Positions 12,235-24,373 of a DNA stretch of 64,000 bases are shown here, piece after piece (positions within the stretch are counted from its first letter, which is position 1; the number at the start of each line of letters is the position of its first letter). The notes beneath the pieces are model-generated. The model was not told where the DNA came from. It ran no database searches and worked only from the letters and a program-made list of their open reading frames with translations. The DNA is taken from contig NC_051116.1 in NCBI RefSeq assembly GCF_014839805.1, forward strand, positions 3,453,556-3,517,555. The letters run 5' to 3'. The position numbers and the translations under genes are program-made. The stretch is from Manduca sexta (taxonomy: Eukaryota > Arthropoda > Insecta > Lepidoptera > Sphingidae).

Positions 12235-12268
12235 CACCCCACACCCCCCCCCCACCACCCCGCCCGCC
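12235..12268 (-). repeat. C-run island, G-quadruplex-capable on the minus strand
   Basis: Four C-runs of 3 to 10 bases occur within 34 bases, so the minus strand meets the usual four-run G-quadruplex pattern. Confidence 0.6.
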
Positions 12269-12780
12269 ATCAGATATTCATAGGTGTCGTTTCCGATATA
12301 GCTAACTGTGTATTAGCGCAAAGAATATAAGGGTTACCGAAGAACAGACGTTTTATAATTCAATGGATTATGAGTGTGGAATAAGTGCACTAGTGGTTCG
12401 AAAATAGTAGATGGTACTTATAGCCTTTAAGGTATGTATAGACTTTTAAAACATTGCTAATATCTACAACTAGACGTTGCCGGCTCCACTTGCTCAAAAG
12501 ATCTTGGAGGTACATAAATTCTGTGGAACTTTTCCAGTATCAATGGACTATAATATGTAGACTGTACGTTAATCCAGGTTGGGGATATTTATTTGCAAGA
12601 GTTATGTTCAGAGCAAAACTAAACACTTACAAAGAAAATAACGCATAAATTAAACATATTATAGCATCTGAAAATAATTTTGTATTAGTATAAATTATTG
12701 CGTGTTATTTGATATGGTTGTTACGGTTTAGGTGTTGACTTTAAACATTCAAACATCTGAACAAACTTTCACATATATAA
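12269..12780. other. Non-coding stretch
   Basis: AT-rich. A 64-codon open frame (12454-12648) has no domain resemblance. Confidence 0.45.
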
Positions 12781-13372
12781 TACTAGCTGTGCCCGCGGCT
12801 TCGCCCGCGAGGAAATCAGTGTGTCACAAAGTTTTTCCCGCGTAAATCCCGACCCACGAGATTTTTTACAACCACGTAACCCACGTAACCGTTATATTTG
12901 TTGTTGCCGCGGTAGAAGAATAATAATTAACATTTTTTAACTTGTTATAATTAGTTTTTGATCCTTGTCGGTAGTTCGATACTGTCAAACATATTGCTAG
13001 TGGCATTGTAATAGTGGGGTGTAATGCTATAAAAGCGATGCAGCCTGCTATGGGGAGTTAATCGCTCGATAGATTAAGAGTTGACAGATTGTTCGACAGA
13101 TTGTTATTTGTGTACTGTGTGATGAAATATAACTATCAAATCAAGAACAAGTGTGATTAATCAGTATAACTGTGTGATAAGTTAATATATTTCAGTCAAT
13201 TTACATAAAACCGTAATGTACTATTAACCTAAACCTTCGTCAAGAATTGCACTTCGCACATCTTTTAGTAAAAACCGTACAAAAATCCGTCTAGTAGCTT
13301 TTGCGAAAATCGATCACTACAGACAGATAGCTTTTGTAGATTTTATTTTATAATATGTATAGATTAGTAAAA
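12781..13372 (+). mobile_element. 'cttcgcccgcg' repeat (family D), long copy
   Basis: It starts with 'ctagctgtgcccgcggc' and 'ttcgcccgcgagg'. It ends with a block ('aaaaccgtaatgtactatta' through 'cgatcactacagacagatag') shared with 27035-27207, then 'tatgtatagatt'. This head and tail are very common in lepidopteran genomes, usually filed as RTE-type LINE 3' ends or derived SINEs (from memory). The middle contains a TATA-like 'gctataaaagcgatg' (about 13027) and is longer than in other copies, so it may hold a nested insertion. No open reading frame. Confidence 0.75.
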
Positions 13373-14839
13373 TCAAATATACGCTGTCGTATCTGTTGAA
13401 TAATCTCGAGTCGATAAGACAGGGCCGTATGTATCGAATGGTTTGGGCGCACAATTTCCGACCCGACTCCGCTCACTAAGACGCTTTAATGTGTTCATAC
13501 AGAAATAATCTCCTCTTCGATCCAATTGGACATGATGGTTGGTTCGAAAAGGTTTTTCCTATTATTCCATATTTATTTCTATGGTGTCAATGTTTGTTGT
13601 TCTACTAATGACATAAGTTTTCTGTTCAGTAAATTGTCTTATATCTCATTACGTTTTATATTAAAAACAAAGTCAATTTCAATTATAAGTCATTGATCGA
13701 ACTCTCAGTTCTATTAAAAAGGATTATTTATTTTACTAAACTTTTAAATATATCGTATTCATGTTTAGACAATGTTTGATTAGTACCCGATTATTTTATT
13801 GGCTATGGTCGTTTGTAAAAGCGGAAGGCGAAATACGACAGTGTTAGAACACTGCTGGTTGGCGGCAGTATTCATCTATAAGTTCCTTGTACGGTCTCTC
13901 AGAAACTATCGATCCTACAAATAGTATATTATATTCCAATACTCATTCGGATATTGCGGATTCGGATAAATGTCTCCAGAAATTTATACGTAATAGAGAC
14001 AAATATTGAAGTAGAGGTCATTTGCTCAGTTACTATCCGAAACACAATACTCTCCACAATGTTTTTCTATTGTCGCTGGCGATTTATTTGATGTTATTGT
14101 AAAATTATTGTATTATGGGGGATGATTGTATCCGTTATATACATGTAGGAAACAAACTAAGTAGAAGTGGAACGGATCGGTGGGCGGTTATTATTATCTT
14201 TGATGCTGAGTCATACTTCTGGTGCAATCTTATATAACATAATATGTATTTTTTTTATAAAACAACGACTTACTTTATAAGGGAGGAAAATATACAGAAA
14301 CGGGTATAGTTCATGGTACTTAATATGAATTTCCGTCAATGTAGCTCATCGTGGTAGGCCAAAGTCAACTCTTAATTATTGCGGTTCATCGGCCGTGAGA
14401 CAATTTAATGCAAACCTGATTAATAATAAAGGACCAATCTAGATATGTGCTACTATAAATATCTTATACATGTCACAATAACACGTGAAACAAAAATACA
14501 TTAAGTAGACGAGAGCGAGAGAGAAAGACACTCGCGTTGCACCGAGGTTCCTAAATATTACGAGTTTTGAGGTGCATCCAATATTTAAGTGAATGTATTA
14601 TACCATTCTCGACCTAGTTGCGGAGCTGTCTAACGCAAACAGTTTTACAATTTCTTCCACTGTTTATAATATCTGGAGAGGTTTATAAAACTTTGATTAA
14701 ACGTTTGAAGGTTTTCTTTGAACGTTGTTTTAGTCTGCAGAACTTGACGGGGAATGACAGCGACGATATCTTAAGTTTGTAGAACCAAACTGCGTGGGAT
14801 TTTATTATACTTACAGCAAAAAGTTTTTCTACTGCTATG
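13373..14839. other. AT-rich non-coding stretch
   Basis: No exon. A GAGA-type purine tract 'gagagcgagagagaaagac' lies at about 14512-14531. The remainder shows no recognised repeat. Confidence 0.45.
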
Positions 14840-15098
14840 AACGACGAAATGAGCTTGCCATTCGCCTGATGGTAAGCGATACGACCGCCCATAAACAGTA
14901 GAAACACCATCCGAAACCTTGATTACGAAGTATTGTTTGGTCTGGTGGTGGTATATGTTAAGTCTTAAGTCCAGTAGTAACACTGGCTACAATGTCCTTC
15001 AAACCAGATCACCAGAACACAACAGTGACTACACACTGCTGCTCGGCGGCAGAAATAGACGTTGCGGTGGTACCTACCCAGGCGGACTCTCACATATA
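14840..15098 (-). repeat. Interspersed repeat family A, inverted copy
   Basis: It reads 'cttgccattcgcctgatgg', 'taagcgatacgaccgccca' and 'taaacagtagaaacaccatc', and ends 'cccaggcggactctcac'. This is the reverse complement of the family A copy at 63631. A small insertion duplicates 'ccag' words near 15005. Its T-rich left end is the retroposon tail. Confidence 0.8.
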
Positions 15099-16199
15099 TA
15101 AATAGTACAGGGAATTTTCCATTTATTGACACACCCAATATAAAATTACAATTTATGCGCAAAATTAATATAAACACATTTTGTCATGACATCGTAATAT
15201 TCTACCACGCAGCGCTCGTACACAGCGAATGTAATTCAACTTTAGTGTAGTCATTAAAATTATTGTATAGTAAATATTCAATTTGGGCTGACTTTTCAAT
15301 CGTCAAATAAAAATTATCTATCAAATAATTTTTAACTCGACTGAATATAAAAGTGAGGCAAATTGACAACTTTATACACACAACTGTCATTTTTAATTTG
15401 TTTGGTTTGTACTTTATCTTACAAATTTGATTTGATGATTGAAAATTAACCCCCTAGTCTTGGGTCCAGTCGAGATGGTAATTATCACGAATATTTTCGT
15501 GAACAGAAGAACACCAGAAGTTCGAATAACAAAAGGCTATAACGACATTACGACATGTTTAAACATGAAGTCTTCAGAGCCTAGTCAATTTTACCTACAA
15601 TGTTTTACCCACCCAGGTTGTATGGTTAATGTTCAGGCGGGATCCAAACATGATGAATACTGGTTGGCGCTTTAGATTAAGTGGATACATTGCCTATCTA
15701 GAGAGACCATCTTGAGTAAGCTACCTTTAATGCTATCTGAATTCTACAGTAGTTGTATCTGCCACCTTTATGCCATTCGATTGTGGCACAACGCCCATTT
15801 AATTGTGGAAACTATGCATGGCCAAACAATTTGGCGTAGTTGTTTCGCCCGCCACCTGACGTGAACCTAGGCTGCGGGTTTTCTAACTATGTAAGTGTGA
15901 ATGGAATAGTTACAAGTGATTGACATAAACAAATGTACGACGATTGAATCTCCTGTTGATTGGGATCGTATACAGAATTCTAACATATTGTAATAAGAGG
16001 CTACTGACTAACTGGAGCTATAGTGATGGTCGCGTGACGAGCAGTGGTATTAATTATTCAGTGAAGCGATGAGAATACGAACGAACCATGAAAAAAAAAT
16101 AACATGCTTAGATTTAGTAACGTGGCGCTTTAACGTTGAGCAGGACCTTGAAAGATTTTGTCATTATTGTCAATTTTTATTATATTTATAACGAAGAAT
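15099..16199. other. Non-coding stretch
   Basis: No recognised repeat. A 78-codon frame (15439-15675 plus) sits in more balanced sequence at 15420-15900 but has no domain or splice-site support. Confidence 0.4.
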
Positions 16200-16265
16200 A
16201 TAGAGCGAGAATCGAACCCAACCAATCCAGTCCCTCACCGCGCTATCTCGGCTTGCTTAGTATGC
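16200..16265 (-). repeat. tRNA-like SINE head fragment
   Basis: On the minus strand, 'gatagcgcggtgagggact' resembles an A box and 'gggttcgattctcgctct' is a good B box. No 3' tRNA half or CCA-side stem pairs convincingly, so it is called a SINE remnant. Confidence 0.5.
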
Positions 16266-16299
16266 AGCAACGGTACGCCAGGTGATGTACGGCGGGGCT

Positions 16300-16380
16300 G
16301 GAGCCTCGGCGCGCATTCAGATCGAGAGCGGTGAAGGGGTGCGAGGGGAAGTGGCGGGGAAAGGGAGGGATAGACGTGCA
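16300..16380 (+). repeat. G-run island, G-quadruplex-capable
   Basis: Five runs of 3-4 G lie between 16336 and 16369. They sit in a short GC-rich patch (16250-16390) with no open gene. Confidence 0.55.
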
Positions 16381-17144
16381 GGTCGTGTGTAAAAACTTTA
16401 CGCCGCATGACTTACAATGGTAGCTGAAACTCTTGACAACTCACTGGTATAACTTCTACGTTTACGATATTTATGGGCCATTTTATTTGTAAAGTAGTTA
16501 ATGGGTAAGCCACAAGCGTAGCGTGACCATCAAATAAGAAAGCATAAATCTTCTCCCTCAACTCTTAAAAAATGGATAACGTCAGAAATTGATTTAAGTT
16601 CATGTGATCACTCTCTACCGAGGAATTTATTCTTCTAAAGGTATTGTGGGTACGTACGAGGAATGGTTAAAAAATATTAATCATAAAATTATCGCTTGTT
16701 TCAAAGAAAAAAGAAAATTCTAGCTTGTTAGAGAAAATAGAAATAAAATATTTTTCTATAAATAATTTTAAAGTTTTAAATAGTGAATTACCGGCGCGGC
16801 GGCGGAATGTGTCGCGCGTCAGCCATTCCTGTCTTAATTAAACGAATTTCTTTAATTATCTTTATATAGTTCAACACGTTCGCATTTACCTCCTCCGCTT
16901 GTATTTATCCCACTACAATGTGGGGTCGGCGCAACATAGTTGTCAAGTATGTCGAAAGTATTTGGGATCCTATGGAGGCACCAGTTCTACTTTTTTTATA
17001 AATTATTTGCTTTATATTAGACAGTAAGTGATTGAAACCCTTTTCCCTCTACGGAAGGGTCTAAATATTATAATATTATAAATCCATCGCACCATTAATA
17101 CGACGCCAGCGCTATGTATTTGAAATATGATATTAATTAGTTCA
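16381..17144. other. AT-rich non-coding stretch
   Basis: A short CG-rich block at 16790-16830 contains ggcgcggcggcgg; otherwise nothing recognised. Confidence 0.45.
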
Positions 17145-17340
17145 ATTATTTTCCCCGGGAACAAATTCTTAGGATAAAAAGCCTGTGTGTTTATCAAGGA
17201 CACGGTGTATGTGTGTGCCAAATTTCATCCAAATGCGTTCAGCTGTATCCAAATCTGTAATCCTTTATCTAAAAAAATTTTCAAACATCCAAATATTTTC
17301 ACAAACTCTCGCATTTATAATATAAAAAGTAAGATAAGAT
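17145..17340 (+). repeat. Family D 3' portion
   Basis: It has 'aggataaaaagcctgtgtg', 'gccaaatttcatccaaatg', 'cgttcagctg', and then 'actctcgcatttataatat', the customary 3' part of this lepidopteran repeat. The 'cttcgcccgcg' head is absent (5' truncation). Confidence 0.7.
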
Positions 17341-17556
17341 AAGATTTTTTATAAATAAACTGTATTTCCTAATGTTAGAAATACCTACCTACTTTAAAGA
17401 GGTAAACATAGAATCCGAATAAAGTTTCAACCAAACTGCAATCCTTAAAATATGTTCGAAAGAATTGTTACGATGAGTAAAATTATGAAAACTTCTTCAT
17501 AAGTTCTTCAAATCGTTTCCGCAATAATTTTATATATAATCTAGACTGTTGTAAGA

Positions 17557-17893
17557 ATATAATAATAATAATAATATCAGCCCTGTATTATATACTTGCC
17601 CACTGCTGAGCACGGGCCTCCTCTACTACTGAGAGGGATTAGGCCTTAGTCCACCACGCTGGCCTAGTGCGGATTGGTAGACTTCACACACCTTCGAAAT
17701 TCCTATAGAGAACTTCTTAGATGTGCAGGTTTCCTCACGATGTTTTCCTTCACCGTTAAAGCGAACGATAAATTCACAAAGAATACACACATGATTTTTA
17801 GAAAAGTCAGAGGTGTGTGCCCTTGGGTTTTGAACCTGCGGACATTCGTCTTCGCAGTCCGTTCCACACCCAACTAGGCTATCGCCGCTTTTT
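17557..17893 (-). repeat. tRNA-derived SINE, family E, near full length
   Basis: Read on the minus strand, the head 'gcggcgatagcctagttggg' gives an A box and 'cgcaggttcaaaaccc' a B box. A body with 'aacatcgtgaggaaacctgc' and 'ctctcagtagtagaggagg' follows, then an (att)n tail at 17559-17577. Same family as 59111-59290 (plus strand, head missing) and 54174-54300. Confidence 0.85.
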
Positions 17894-18650
17894 AAGAATA
17901 ATCATGATATTTTCATTACATTTTAGTTATTAAGTTACTTCGATGTCAGTGAAAATTAAGTACCGGGCCTTAGTACATAAAATGTGATATTGAAATATAA
18001 AACACGTGCATTTCATTGGATAAAAACTAAAGTAAATATATTTTACTGCGCGAACGAGCGGTTTTAGTTAACCATCAACACGACAGCGGCAGTTAGTCGA
18101 TGAGCAGTAAACAAGCCGCGTGCAAATATTGCGATGCGTGCCGTAATGCAAACAATTCATTTCAAACTATACTTTGTGGTTTAAAAAATGTTTACGCTTT
18201 TAGAAACATTACCAAAAATGTTTGTTAATCTAATGAGAGTGGCGTTATTGGAACTGCCTGGGATATTTGGCTATGAGGCGAGAGAACACGAGTTCGATTA
18301 TCAGAGATATGATTGTGTTCATACAAATTTTTCTTTCAATTATAGGTTTTGAGACGGAAACTGTGCCCTGTGCCTGTGCAATAATGGTAATTTTAAAATA
18401 CAAAAATTTATAGAATGCATTAAACTGGGTGTCGTTAATCGATCTCCAAGTCCTAGTAACCCAGTGGCTCAGAGAGACACATAGACTCGCGAAACAATAC
18501 CCACCGCGGCAACTTCTCGACTGACGGCGCGTTCAAACTATGTGGGCATTAAGAAATATGGCACTACAGAATAGATTTACATTTAGCTCTTAATCGCATT
18601 TAATCTTAATAATATTACTATTCTATATGGTGCGGTAATTAATAACAGAA
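17894..18650. other. Non-coding stretch with a tRNA-like fragment
   Basis: At about 18235-18310 (plus) a possible decayed SINE head is seen ('ttggctatgaggcgag' then 'cgagttcgattatc'). Otherwise no exon or repeat is recognised. Confidence 0.4.
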
Positions 18651-18654
18651 AATA

Positions 18655-18897
18655 CATGCGTCCCGTCTTTAACCCCGAAGATGTAGGCAAAGGTGCAAAC
18701 AGGGTTCTTATTTTTTGCCGTGTGTATTCCGTACGAAAATATGACTTGGGGTGAGTTTCTTGCCATAGTAGGCACAAATTCTAGACACCGACCTGATACT
18801 GAGCAGAAAAACCCAATATCACTTTACGGGCCGGGATTCGAACCCGAGACCTTAGTCGTACCACGCTTGCAATACAGCTACGCCACCGATATAGTTT
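18655..18897 (-). repeat. tRNA-derived SINE, family B
   Basis: Reverse copy. 'gattcgaacccgagacctta' holds the B-box complement, with 'ctacgccaccgatatag' at the tRNA end and 'aaccccgaagatgtaggca' at the tail end. Diverged, no (CA)n tail. Confidence 0.75.
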
Positions 18898-18954
18898 GAT
18901 TAATTCTTGATTAAGTTTGTCATTTCATTCTATAGCTTATAACACTATACTGGT

Positions 18955-19268
18955 ACCCCCCGGGGCAATTCTTGTGCACACGGTATTCACACCGAATGCA
19001 CGCCCGTGTACGGAGCGACATTTGTCCCAGCCCTAGGCACACATTTAAGTGTGTAAACCTCATGGTTGCCAATTCACATTGAGGCGTATAAGGGCTCCCA
19101 AACAGTTCCTGGCCTTTCCCCCTAAGAGATTTCCTTATCCTTCTCCCACACTATCTTTCCAGGTATCCTCTTTCAACTTTCCTTCGGGCTCCTGCAGTCT
19201 CTAAGCCGGGGGTTTTCAGATTTCCATTCGCATCTTTCCCCCGATGTTAAATGCGGAGTCCGATACAA
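18955..19268. repeat. C/T-rich block, probable old repeat
   Basis: This segment has a composition unlike its flanks (many ccc and ttcc runs, 'ggcctttccccctaagag', 'ccttcgggctcctgcag'). I recall similar lepidopteran repeats but cannot place it. No open frame or second copy in the window. Confidence 0.35.
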
Positions 19269-19334
19269 AAAAGAACACTATACTGTTTTAGAATAGTATG
19301 GCGCACTCTGAAGTAACCTTGAGCATTGTGAGGC

Positions 19335-19369
19335 GGGGGAAGGACGGTGCAGGCGGGAAGGGGCGGGGG
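19335..19369 (+). repeat. G-run island, G-quadruplex-capable
   Basis: Runs of 5, 3, 4 and 5 G lie within 35 bases. Confidence 0.55.
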
Positions 19370-19621
19370 TCTGTACGTATCAGAATAACATTACAAGACA
19401 CTTTGAAGTTCGGAGTGGGACGTATGATAATGTACGTAAATTAGCTAAATTAAATGTTTTATGGATGTCGCGGCGAGGCTTGTGAATGAGTTGTTAAACA
19501 CCTGTCAGCGAAGTTTAGGAGATTTTCATTTGAAATTCTACCGATTTATTTATGAAACTTCTTAACATTTTAAGTTACGCCTATGAAATAACAATTTAGA
19601 ATAATATTTCAATTCTTATTT

Positions 19622-19856
19622 TACATACATACATAGTATCACGCCACTATCCCATAGAGGTAGGCACAGACAAAGGTTTCTACTTTGCGCAATTCTGGCA
19701 TACTTATCTCGCTTCCTGCACCTAAATCAATCTTTTCATGCATTCCCGCCGGTTCAGGGTACTTTTGACCTGGACTTTACTAAGAACGTCAGATATCTGA
19801 CATTCGAAGATTCGGTGCGGTCGACCCCTACCGGCTCTTCCTTAATCTAACACTTC
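19622..19856 (-). pseudogene. Decayed C-terminus of a repeat-borne ORF (LINE-like)
   Basis: Translated on the minus strand, it gives KSTLNRRECMKRLI, then VQEAR, VCQ and KPLSVPTSMG, broken by at least three stop codons. Repeats with this reading ending in a stop are very common in Lepidoptera and look like the tail of a retrotransposon protein. A (catacatacata) stretch forms its low-coordinate end. Not functional. Parent element assignment is from memory. Confidence 0.6.
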
Positions 19857-19993
19857 AATTCTTATTTTAACATTTTTATTTTGTTGTTTTTATTGTAAAT
19901 AATGTTTTTAAACAACATATTACCAACGTAAACTATTGCAAAATGTATAAATTAATTCATCAATTCAATCGAACATAAATAATCGTCCGAACT

Positions 19994-20100
19994 TCAGTCC
20001 GCCCCGTGACCATAAAGCTACAAATTCTTGGAAATGTCGGGAGAAAATAATAATATAAATAACCGTGATAAAATCCGTAAGCAGTTTTATTTTAATGTCT
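19994..20100 (+). mobile_element. Half copy of family F
   Basis: It begins 'cagtccgccccgtgacca', passes 'ttggaaatgtcgggagaaa' and 'ccgtgataaaatccg', and ends 'cagttttattttaatgtct'. Colinear with 28113-28215; the opposite arm is missing. Confidence 0.65.
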
Positions 20101-21351
20101 ATATTATTAATATTTATATTGTAAATGCACAGATGTAAGAAATAATAACAATAACACTTGAAATGCATCTCCAATATTGTGTAATACCGCGCGACAGGCT
20201 CACTGCCGCACTCTGCTCAATAGAAATCCGCTTTTTCAGGTCTCAGCTCAATCGCGAGATAAATTGATTGTATCATGAGGCGCCGTGATACGCGGCGTGA
20301 GACACGAGGCGCGCCGTGTGCATTGAGATTTCACAGCATCCGGCGACGTTCGCAAATGGGATTTCCGTGTGACGAGCTATTTTAACACAAGCGGTTTGAT
20401 TTTTGAAATTCCTTAGGAGGAAGAGGAAATATTATCATGGAGGTGGAACACTGAAAACATAGGTGTTAACTTTTTTAATATATCTGTTTTGTTTGGTAAG
20501 AGCAGTACTAAGGTATTATTTGTAAACTTATTATTTGTATTAAGTCGTATTATTACAGATATATAATAATACCATTAAAAGAATATTTTATTGGAAGATT
20601 CAAGCAAGCTGTACATTACTAAGTATCAGCTTGAAAAAAAAAACATTACGAATAGGACTCCTTATAGGGACTTTAGTGAAATATCGCTTCATCATTGCTT
20701 AGCACTGTTTCATCTTGTATTTACTATTAGATATCTCTTCAACATTTGGTAATGTTGAAATATTCTATTATTTTGACAAATGGTTTTACTGGTGCTTTCT
20801 TGCGCATTTTCTTCTTCACAAAAAAACGTTCCGAAGCAGTGGTACGTTCGTGATTCGAAAATGCTTGTGAAGGTCTATTTAAATGAATATAATTTTGACT
20901 TTAGCATTTAATAAAGTGATGGATAAGTAAAAAACGTAAATAAGAAATGCGACCTTTAATATATATAAAATATTCAATTATAAAAACACTATGTTTTTAA
21001 AATACATTAAAGCTGCAAGCGAGTGACGCGCGCGAAATCTCCGATGAATCCACGTCGAAGTGACTCGATACATTATTGAAATCGTTTCCGAACGACACCG
21101 TACTTACAATCCGATGCAGTTCCAACGATGTGACACTGGATAAGAGATGATAAGTATCTTACAAGTCCTACTCACAATAACGAACAGAACCTGTTCCATG
21201 ATGTCTAAGTAAACGCTAACCGCCGAAAATAATATAAAGCGACAAAATAAAAAAGCCAACCTCTCAATTAAATGGCAAAACAGTGCACTCAGAATTGTCT
21301 TGTTAACTGGACGATAACAGTTACTAGAACATTGTGAAATACTCTTTTATT
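20101..21351. other. Non-coding stretch with two CG-rich patches
   Basis: 20190-20360 holds repeated gcgccgtg or gcggcgtg words, and 21014-21110 is CpG-rich. No exon or repeat is recognised. Both could be regulatory; no direct proof. Confidence 0.4.
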
Positions 21352-21573
21352 CAAGCCTTTTAGGCCTGTAGGGACAGGCAGAGGCGCAATTAACGCACCG
21401 ATCGTCAGGTGTGTTCCCATGATGTGATAGGGAGCGAGCTATCAACACATCAGCCACGGTAATAGATTCCTGTTTTAGCAGAAAAACCTAACATTACTTT
21501 ACCCAACCCGAGAATCGAACTTAGATCGCAGCACGGCAGTCATACCACAATACAAATAGGCCACCGCCGCAGA
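21352..21573 (-). repeat. tRNA-derived SINE, family B
   Basis: It has 'gagaatcgaacttagatcgc' (B-box complement), 'ataggccaccgccgcagac' at the head end and 'tgtagggacaggcagaggcg' at the tail end. Strongly diverged. Confidence 0.7.
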
Positions 21574-22189
21574 CAAAGTTTAAAGGAGCCTACATGTTAA
21601 TCCAGGACTATCGGTGTAACAAAATTCATGCAAATCTCTTGAGGAGTTTCTGAAGTTTACTTTTAGCAAACATCTTCACAAAATTTTGTGGTTACAACAT
21701 TATTAAGAAGTAAAACCCACATCTATCATGAAGTTTAGACATAAGTAAATAAAAAATCATCAGTTTGCATAAATTATGAAATTTCTATTCAAATAGATAT
21801 TACAAATACAATAGAAATGATTGAAAAGCGGATAGATGTAACATTGTCATTTTTTCCTATTCCAATCAGAGGCCATTGTTCGTGACGTCATTGTTAGTGC
21901 TAATCATTACAGAGCTGCGCTTCGGCACTATCTGCTAATTGAATTAGAATCTTATTGAATTATTTTTGTTTTAATTTGTTGTTATTTCTGAATGAAGTTA
22001 ACGTGCGTCGGGGAACTGTCAAGAGAATGCGATAACGCTACTCTTGCTATTGTTTCTTGTATCGTATGCTTTGATATACAATTTTTTGAGCCTGAGTTAA
22101 TGTTGGTCGTAATACGTTGAAGGGTTAAAAGTAGTTTATTTAGATTTAAAGTGTAGACTGTGATTAGGTGTCTTTTTCATTGCAGTATA
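21574..22189. other. Non-coding stretch
   Basis: One CRE octamer TGACGTCA at 21883-21890; nothing else recognised. Confidence 0.4.
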
Positions 22190-22324
22190 ATGATGAGACA
22201 ACCATCCTACTCGTTGGGTGGTAAGTGATACGTCCGCCCATAACCAGTAGCAGCATCATATAGAATTTTTAATTATAAAGTACGGCGAGGCTCTCCACTG
22301 CGCGCGCTCTGAGACATAAGGTGG
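22190..22324 (-). repeat. Family A, 3' fragment
   Basis: It has 'gtaagtgatacgtccgccca', 'taaccagtagcagcatcata' and then 'aattataaagtacggcgag'. It matches only the tail half of family A, inverted. Confidence 0.6.
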
Positions 22325-22599
22325 TAAGCCTCATAATGCCCCCTAATTACGCTAGCCCAAATGTTTTTCAAAACATAACAGTGCACGCATACTGCCACTT
22401 GGCTCTTGTGTATATGTGTCTAAAATTGATAGAACTTTAAAAGAAACTGCCTAATATTTAATTACACTCGTCATAGAATTAACGCAATTTATGTTACACA
22501 AACGTAACACGATAAATAGACCCAACAACACAACTTACTGATGAACTCTCGCATACAGAGCTATTAGTACCCCAATACCAGTCCACAATAACAATATTA

Positions 22600-22740
22600 C
22601 ACTGCGCAGTGTGCCAGTAGTGCATCAGATTAGAGCGGCGCGACCGCAGCCCGCGAGTCGCCGATGCGGACTCGGAGCGAACAGCGGCGAGCGATGGCCC
22701 GCGACTGCACTAGGGGTGACGCTTCGGATCAATTCACCTA
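22600..22740. promoter_or_regulatory. CpG-rich island, candidate promoter or enhancer
   Basis: About 120 bases are very rich in CG (22630-22735). They are preceded by 'ctgcgcagtgtgcc', one step from the NRF1-type GCGCANGCGC palindrome. A 40-codon frame starts in it (ATG about 22694) but has no domain. No transcript evidence; listed as a candidate only. Confidence 0.3.
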
Positions 22741-22861
22741 TAAACCTCGCAGTGATATTAGATGTTCCAATCTCATGATTTGGATACAATGTCTAGTTAC
22801 TGCCAGTCATTATATTTAATTAATCAGGAGTTTAATTCAATATCAATCATTAATGGTAATT

Positions 22862-23130
22862 ACACACACACACACTCACACACATAATAAAGCATTTATC
22901 CCCGAAGGGATATGCAGAGGCGCAACCAGAAAACCCACTTTTTGCTAACTGTGTTCCGTCCTATGATGTGATAAGGGGCGAGCCTATCGCCATATCGGGC
23001 TCAAATTCCAGACTCCGGGCTACTGAGCAGAAGAACCCAAATATCACTTTGCCCGACCCGGGATTTGAATCCAGGACCTCACAGCGCTCTTGTACCGCAC
23101 ATGCAGTCCAACTTCGCCACCGAGGCAGTC
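22862..23130 (-). repeat. tRNA-derived SINE, family B, near full length with (CA)n tail
   Basis: The (CA)n run at 22862-22883 is the 3' tail. Then come 'ccgaagggatatgcagaggc' and 'gtgttccgtcctatgatgtg', and the tRNA-like head in reverse ('gatttgaatccaggacctc', 'cgccaccgaggcagtcc'). It is about 270 bp and very similar to 33093-33362. Confidence 0.9.
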
Positions 23131-24020
23131 CAAAATTAATAGTAACGTTTTTGTTTAAATTGAAAATATTTTAGCAAATGTCAGTTTCATTGTACCGTAG
23201 CTTCTGAGCAATAATTTGACGTCTACTCGACGCCTTATCTAAAATTACAATATGATAACATCGTAAACAATCACTTAAATATAGAATTCGCGTATTTCTA
23301 TATATTTTGTTATTCATAAGGAGAACAAGTAATGCGTATCTTAGCAAGTGATCTTTGAACATTATTTATTCTCTTGAATTCTAAATGGGGTGATGGATCG
23401 TGAGTACACCCAGGCTTCATGTAACGCATCAGGACTCACAGTAACATCACGACGACACCCTGGGAGGGTTAGCAGACATTCAACTAGTACGCACTTCATG
23501 ATATGATGGTAACAAACGTTTCTAAAGTATATTGTACATCGAGAACTTAGCTGTTCGAAACAATTTTTGCCTTACTTAGGAGACCAGACAATCAAACCCA
23601 AAACTTCGCAGTTCAGTAAACCTGTAAACTGAGGCGATTTTCCGATCATTAGAGAACAGCATAACTAGTCAACACTAGCTGTTGCTAATAAAGTAACTTT
23701 TAATAGTCTTGTATATTATGGGTTTGAAACTATATCCCCCTAGAATAGAAAGGGGAGACTATAGCTTAGTGGGTCATGTTAACTCACTCATTAATACCTC
23801 AATTTTAACCGACTTCTGAAAAAGCAGGGATCTCAATTTTTATGATTGTATTTTTTTATGTAAACTTAAATGATGCGCCGAGGAACTCTCTCGTTGTAGG
23901 GTAAGTATTACGCCTATACAAACATAACAATAATGAGAATTTGCATCACGAATATGGTATTACCATACTCAACCATATCTCAAAAGTGGAGAAATTACCA
24001 ATAATTTCATTGCTAACGTC
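23131..24020. other. AT-rich non-coding stretch
   Basis: No exon or clear repeat. A weak family-A-like fragment may lie at about 23880-23910 ('ctctcgttgtagggtaagta'). Confidence 0.4.
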
Positions 24021-24200
24021 TCTAATGCCTCTACGGCGTAGTTTTATTACGAGTGTGGACGACCACAGCTTTGAGGTTCCTAGTTCGTATCCCAGATGAG
24101 CCAGTCATATTATGTTTTTCTTGTCGTTAAATCGGAGTCTGGAATTCGTGTTTAATCACATCATGGGGCGGATCTTAACCCTTTGGGGATAAACGCGTGA
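24021..24200 (+). repeat. tRNA-derived SINE, family B, diverged
   Basis: The head 'gcctctacggcgtagtttta' and B box 'ctagttcgtatccc' are followed by 'atcggagtctggaattcgt', 'atcacatcatggggcgga' and 'ctttggggataaacgcgtga'. Confidence 0.7.
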
Positions 24201-24327
24201 GATAAACAATGGTATCTATTTCGACTCAAACATACAAGAGGCTTTCTACTCCATTTACACAACGAAGACTGCGCCGTAAAGTAAGACACGTATTTACAAA
24301 CACGTTGATGACTGTGAACCCTATCGC
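24201..24327. other. Short non-coding stretch
   Basis: It contains a forkhead-like 'gtatttacaaacac' (about 24289). No exon. Confidence 0.35.
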
Positions 24328-24373
24328 GGGGGGTCTCGGGCCGTGGGTCGGGGGCCGGGGGCGCGGGCCCCGC
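24328..24373 (+). repeat. GC-rich G-run island, G-quadruplex-capable
   Basis: Runs of 6, 3, 3, 5 and 5 G lie in about 35 bases, followed by gcgcgggccccgcg. It opens a 78-codon frame only by composition. Confidence 0.6.
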
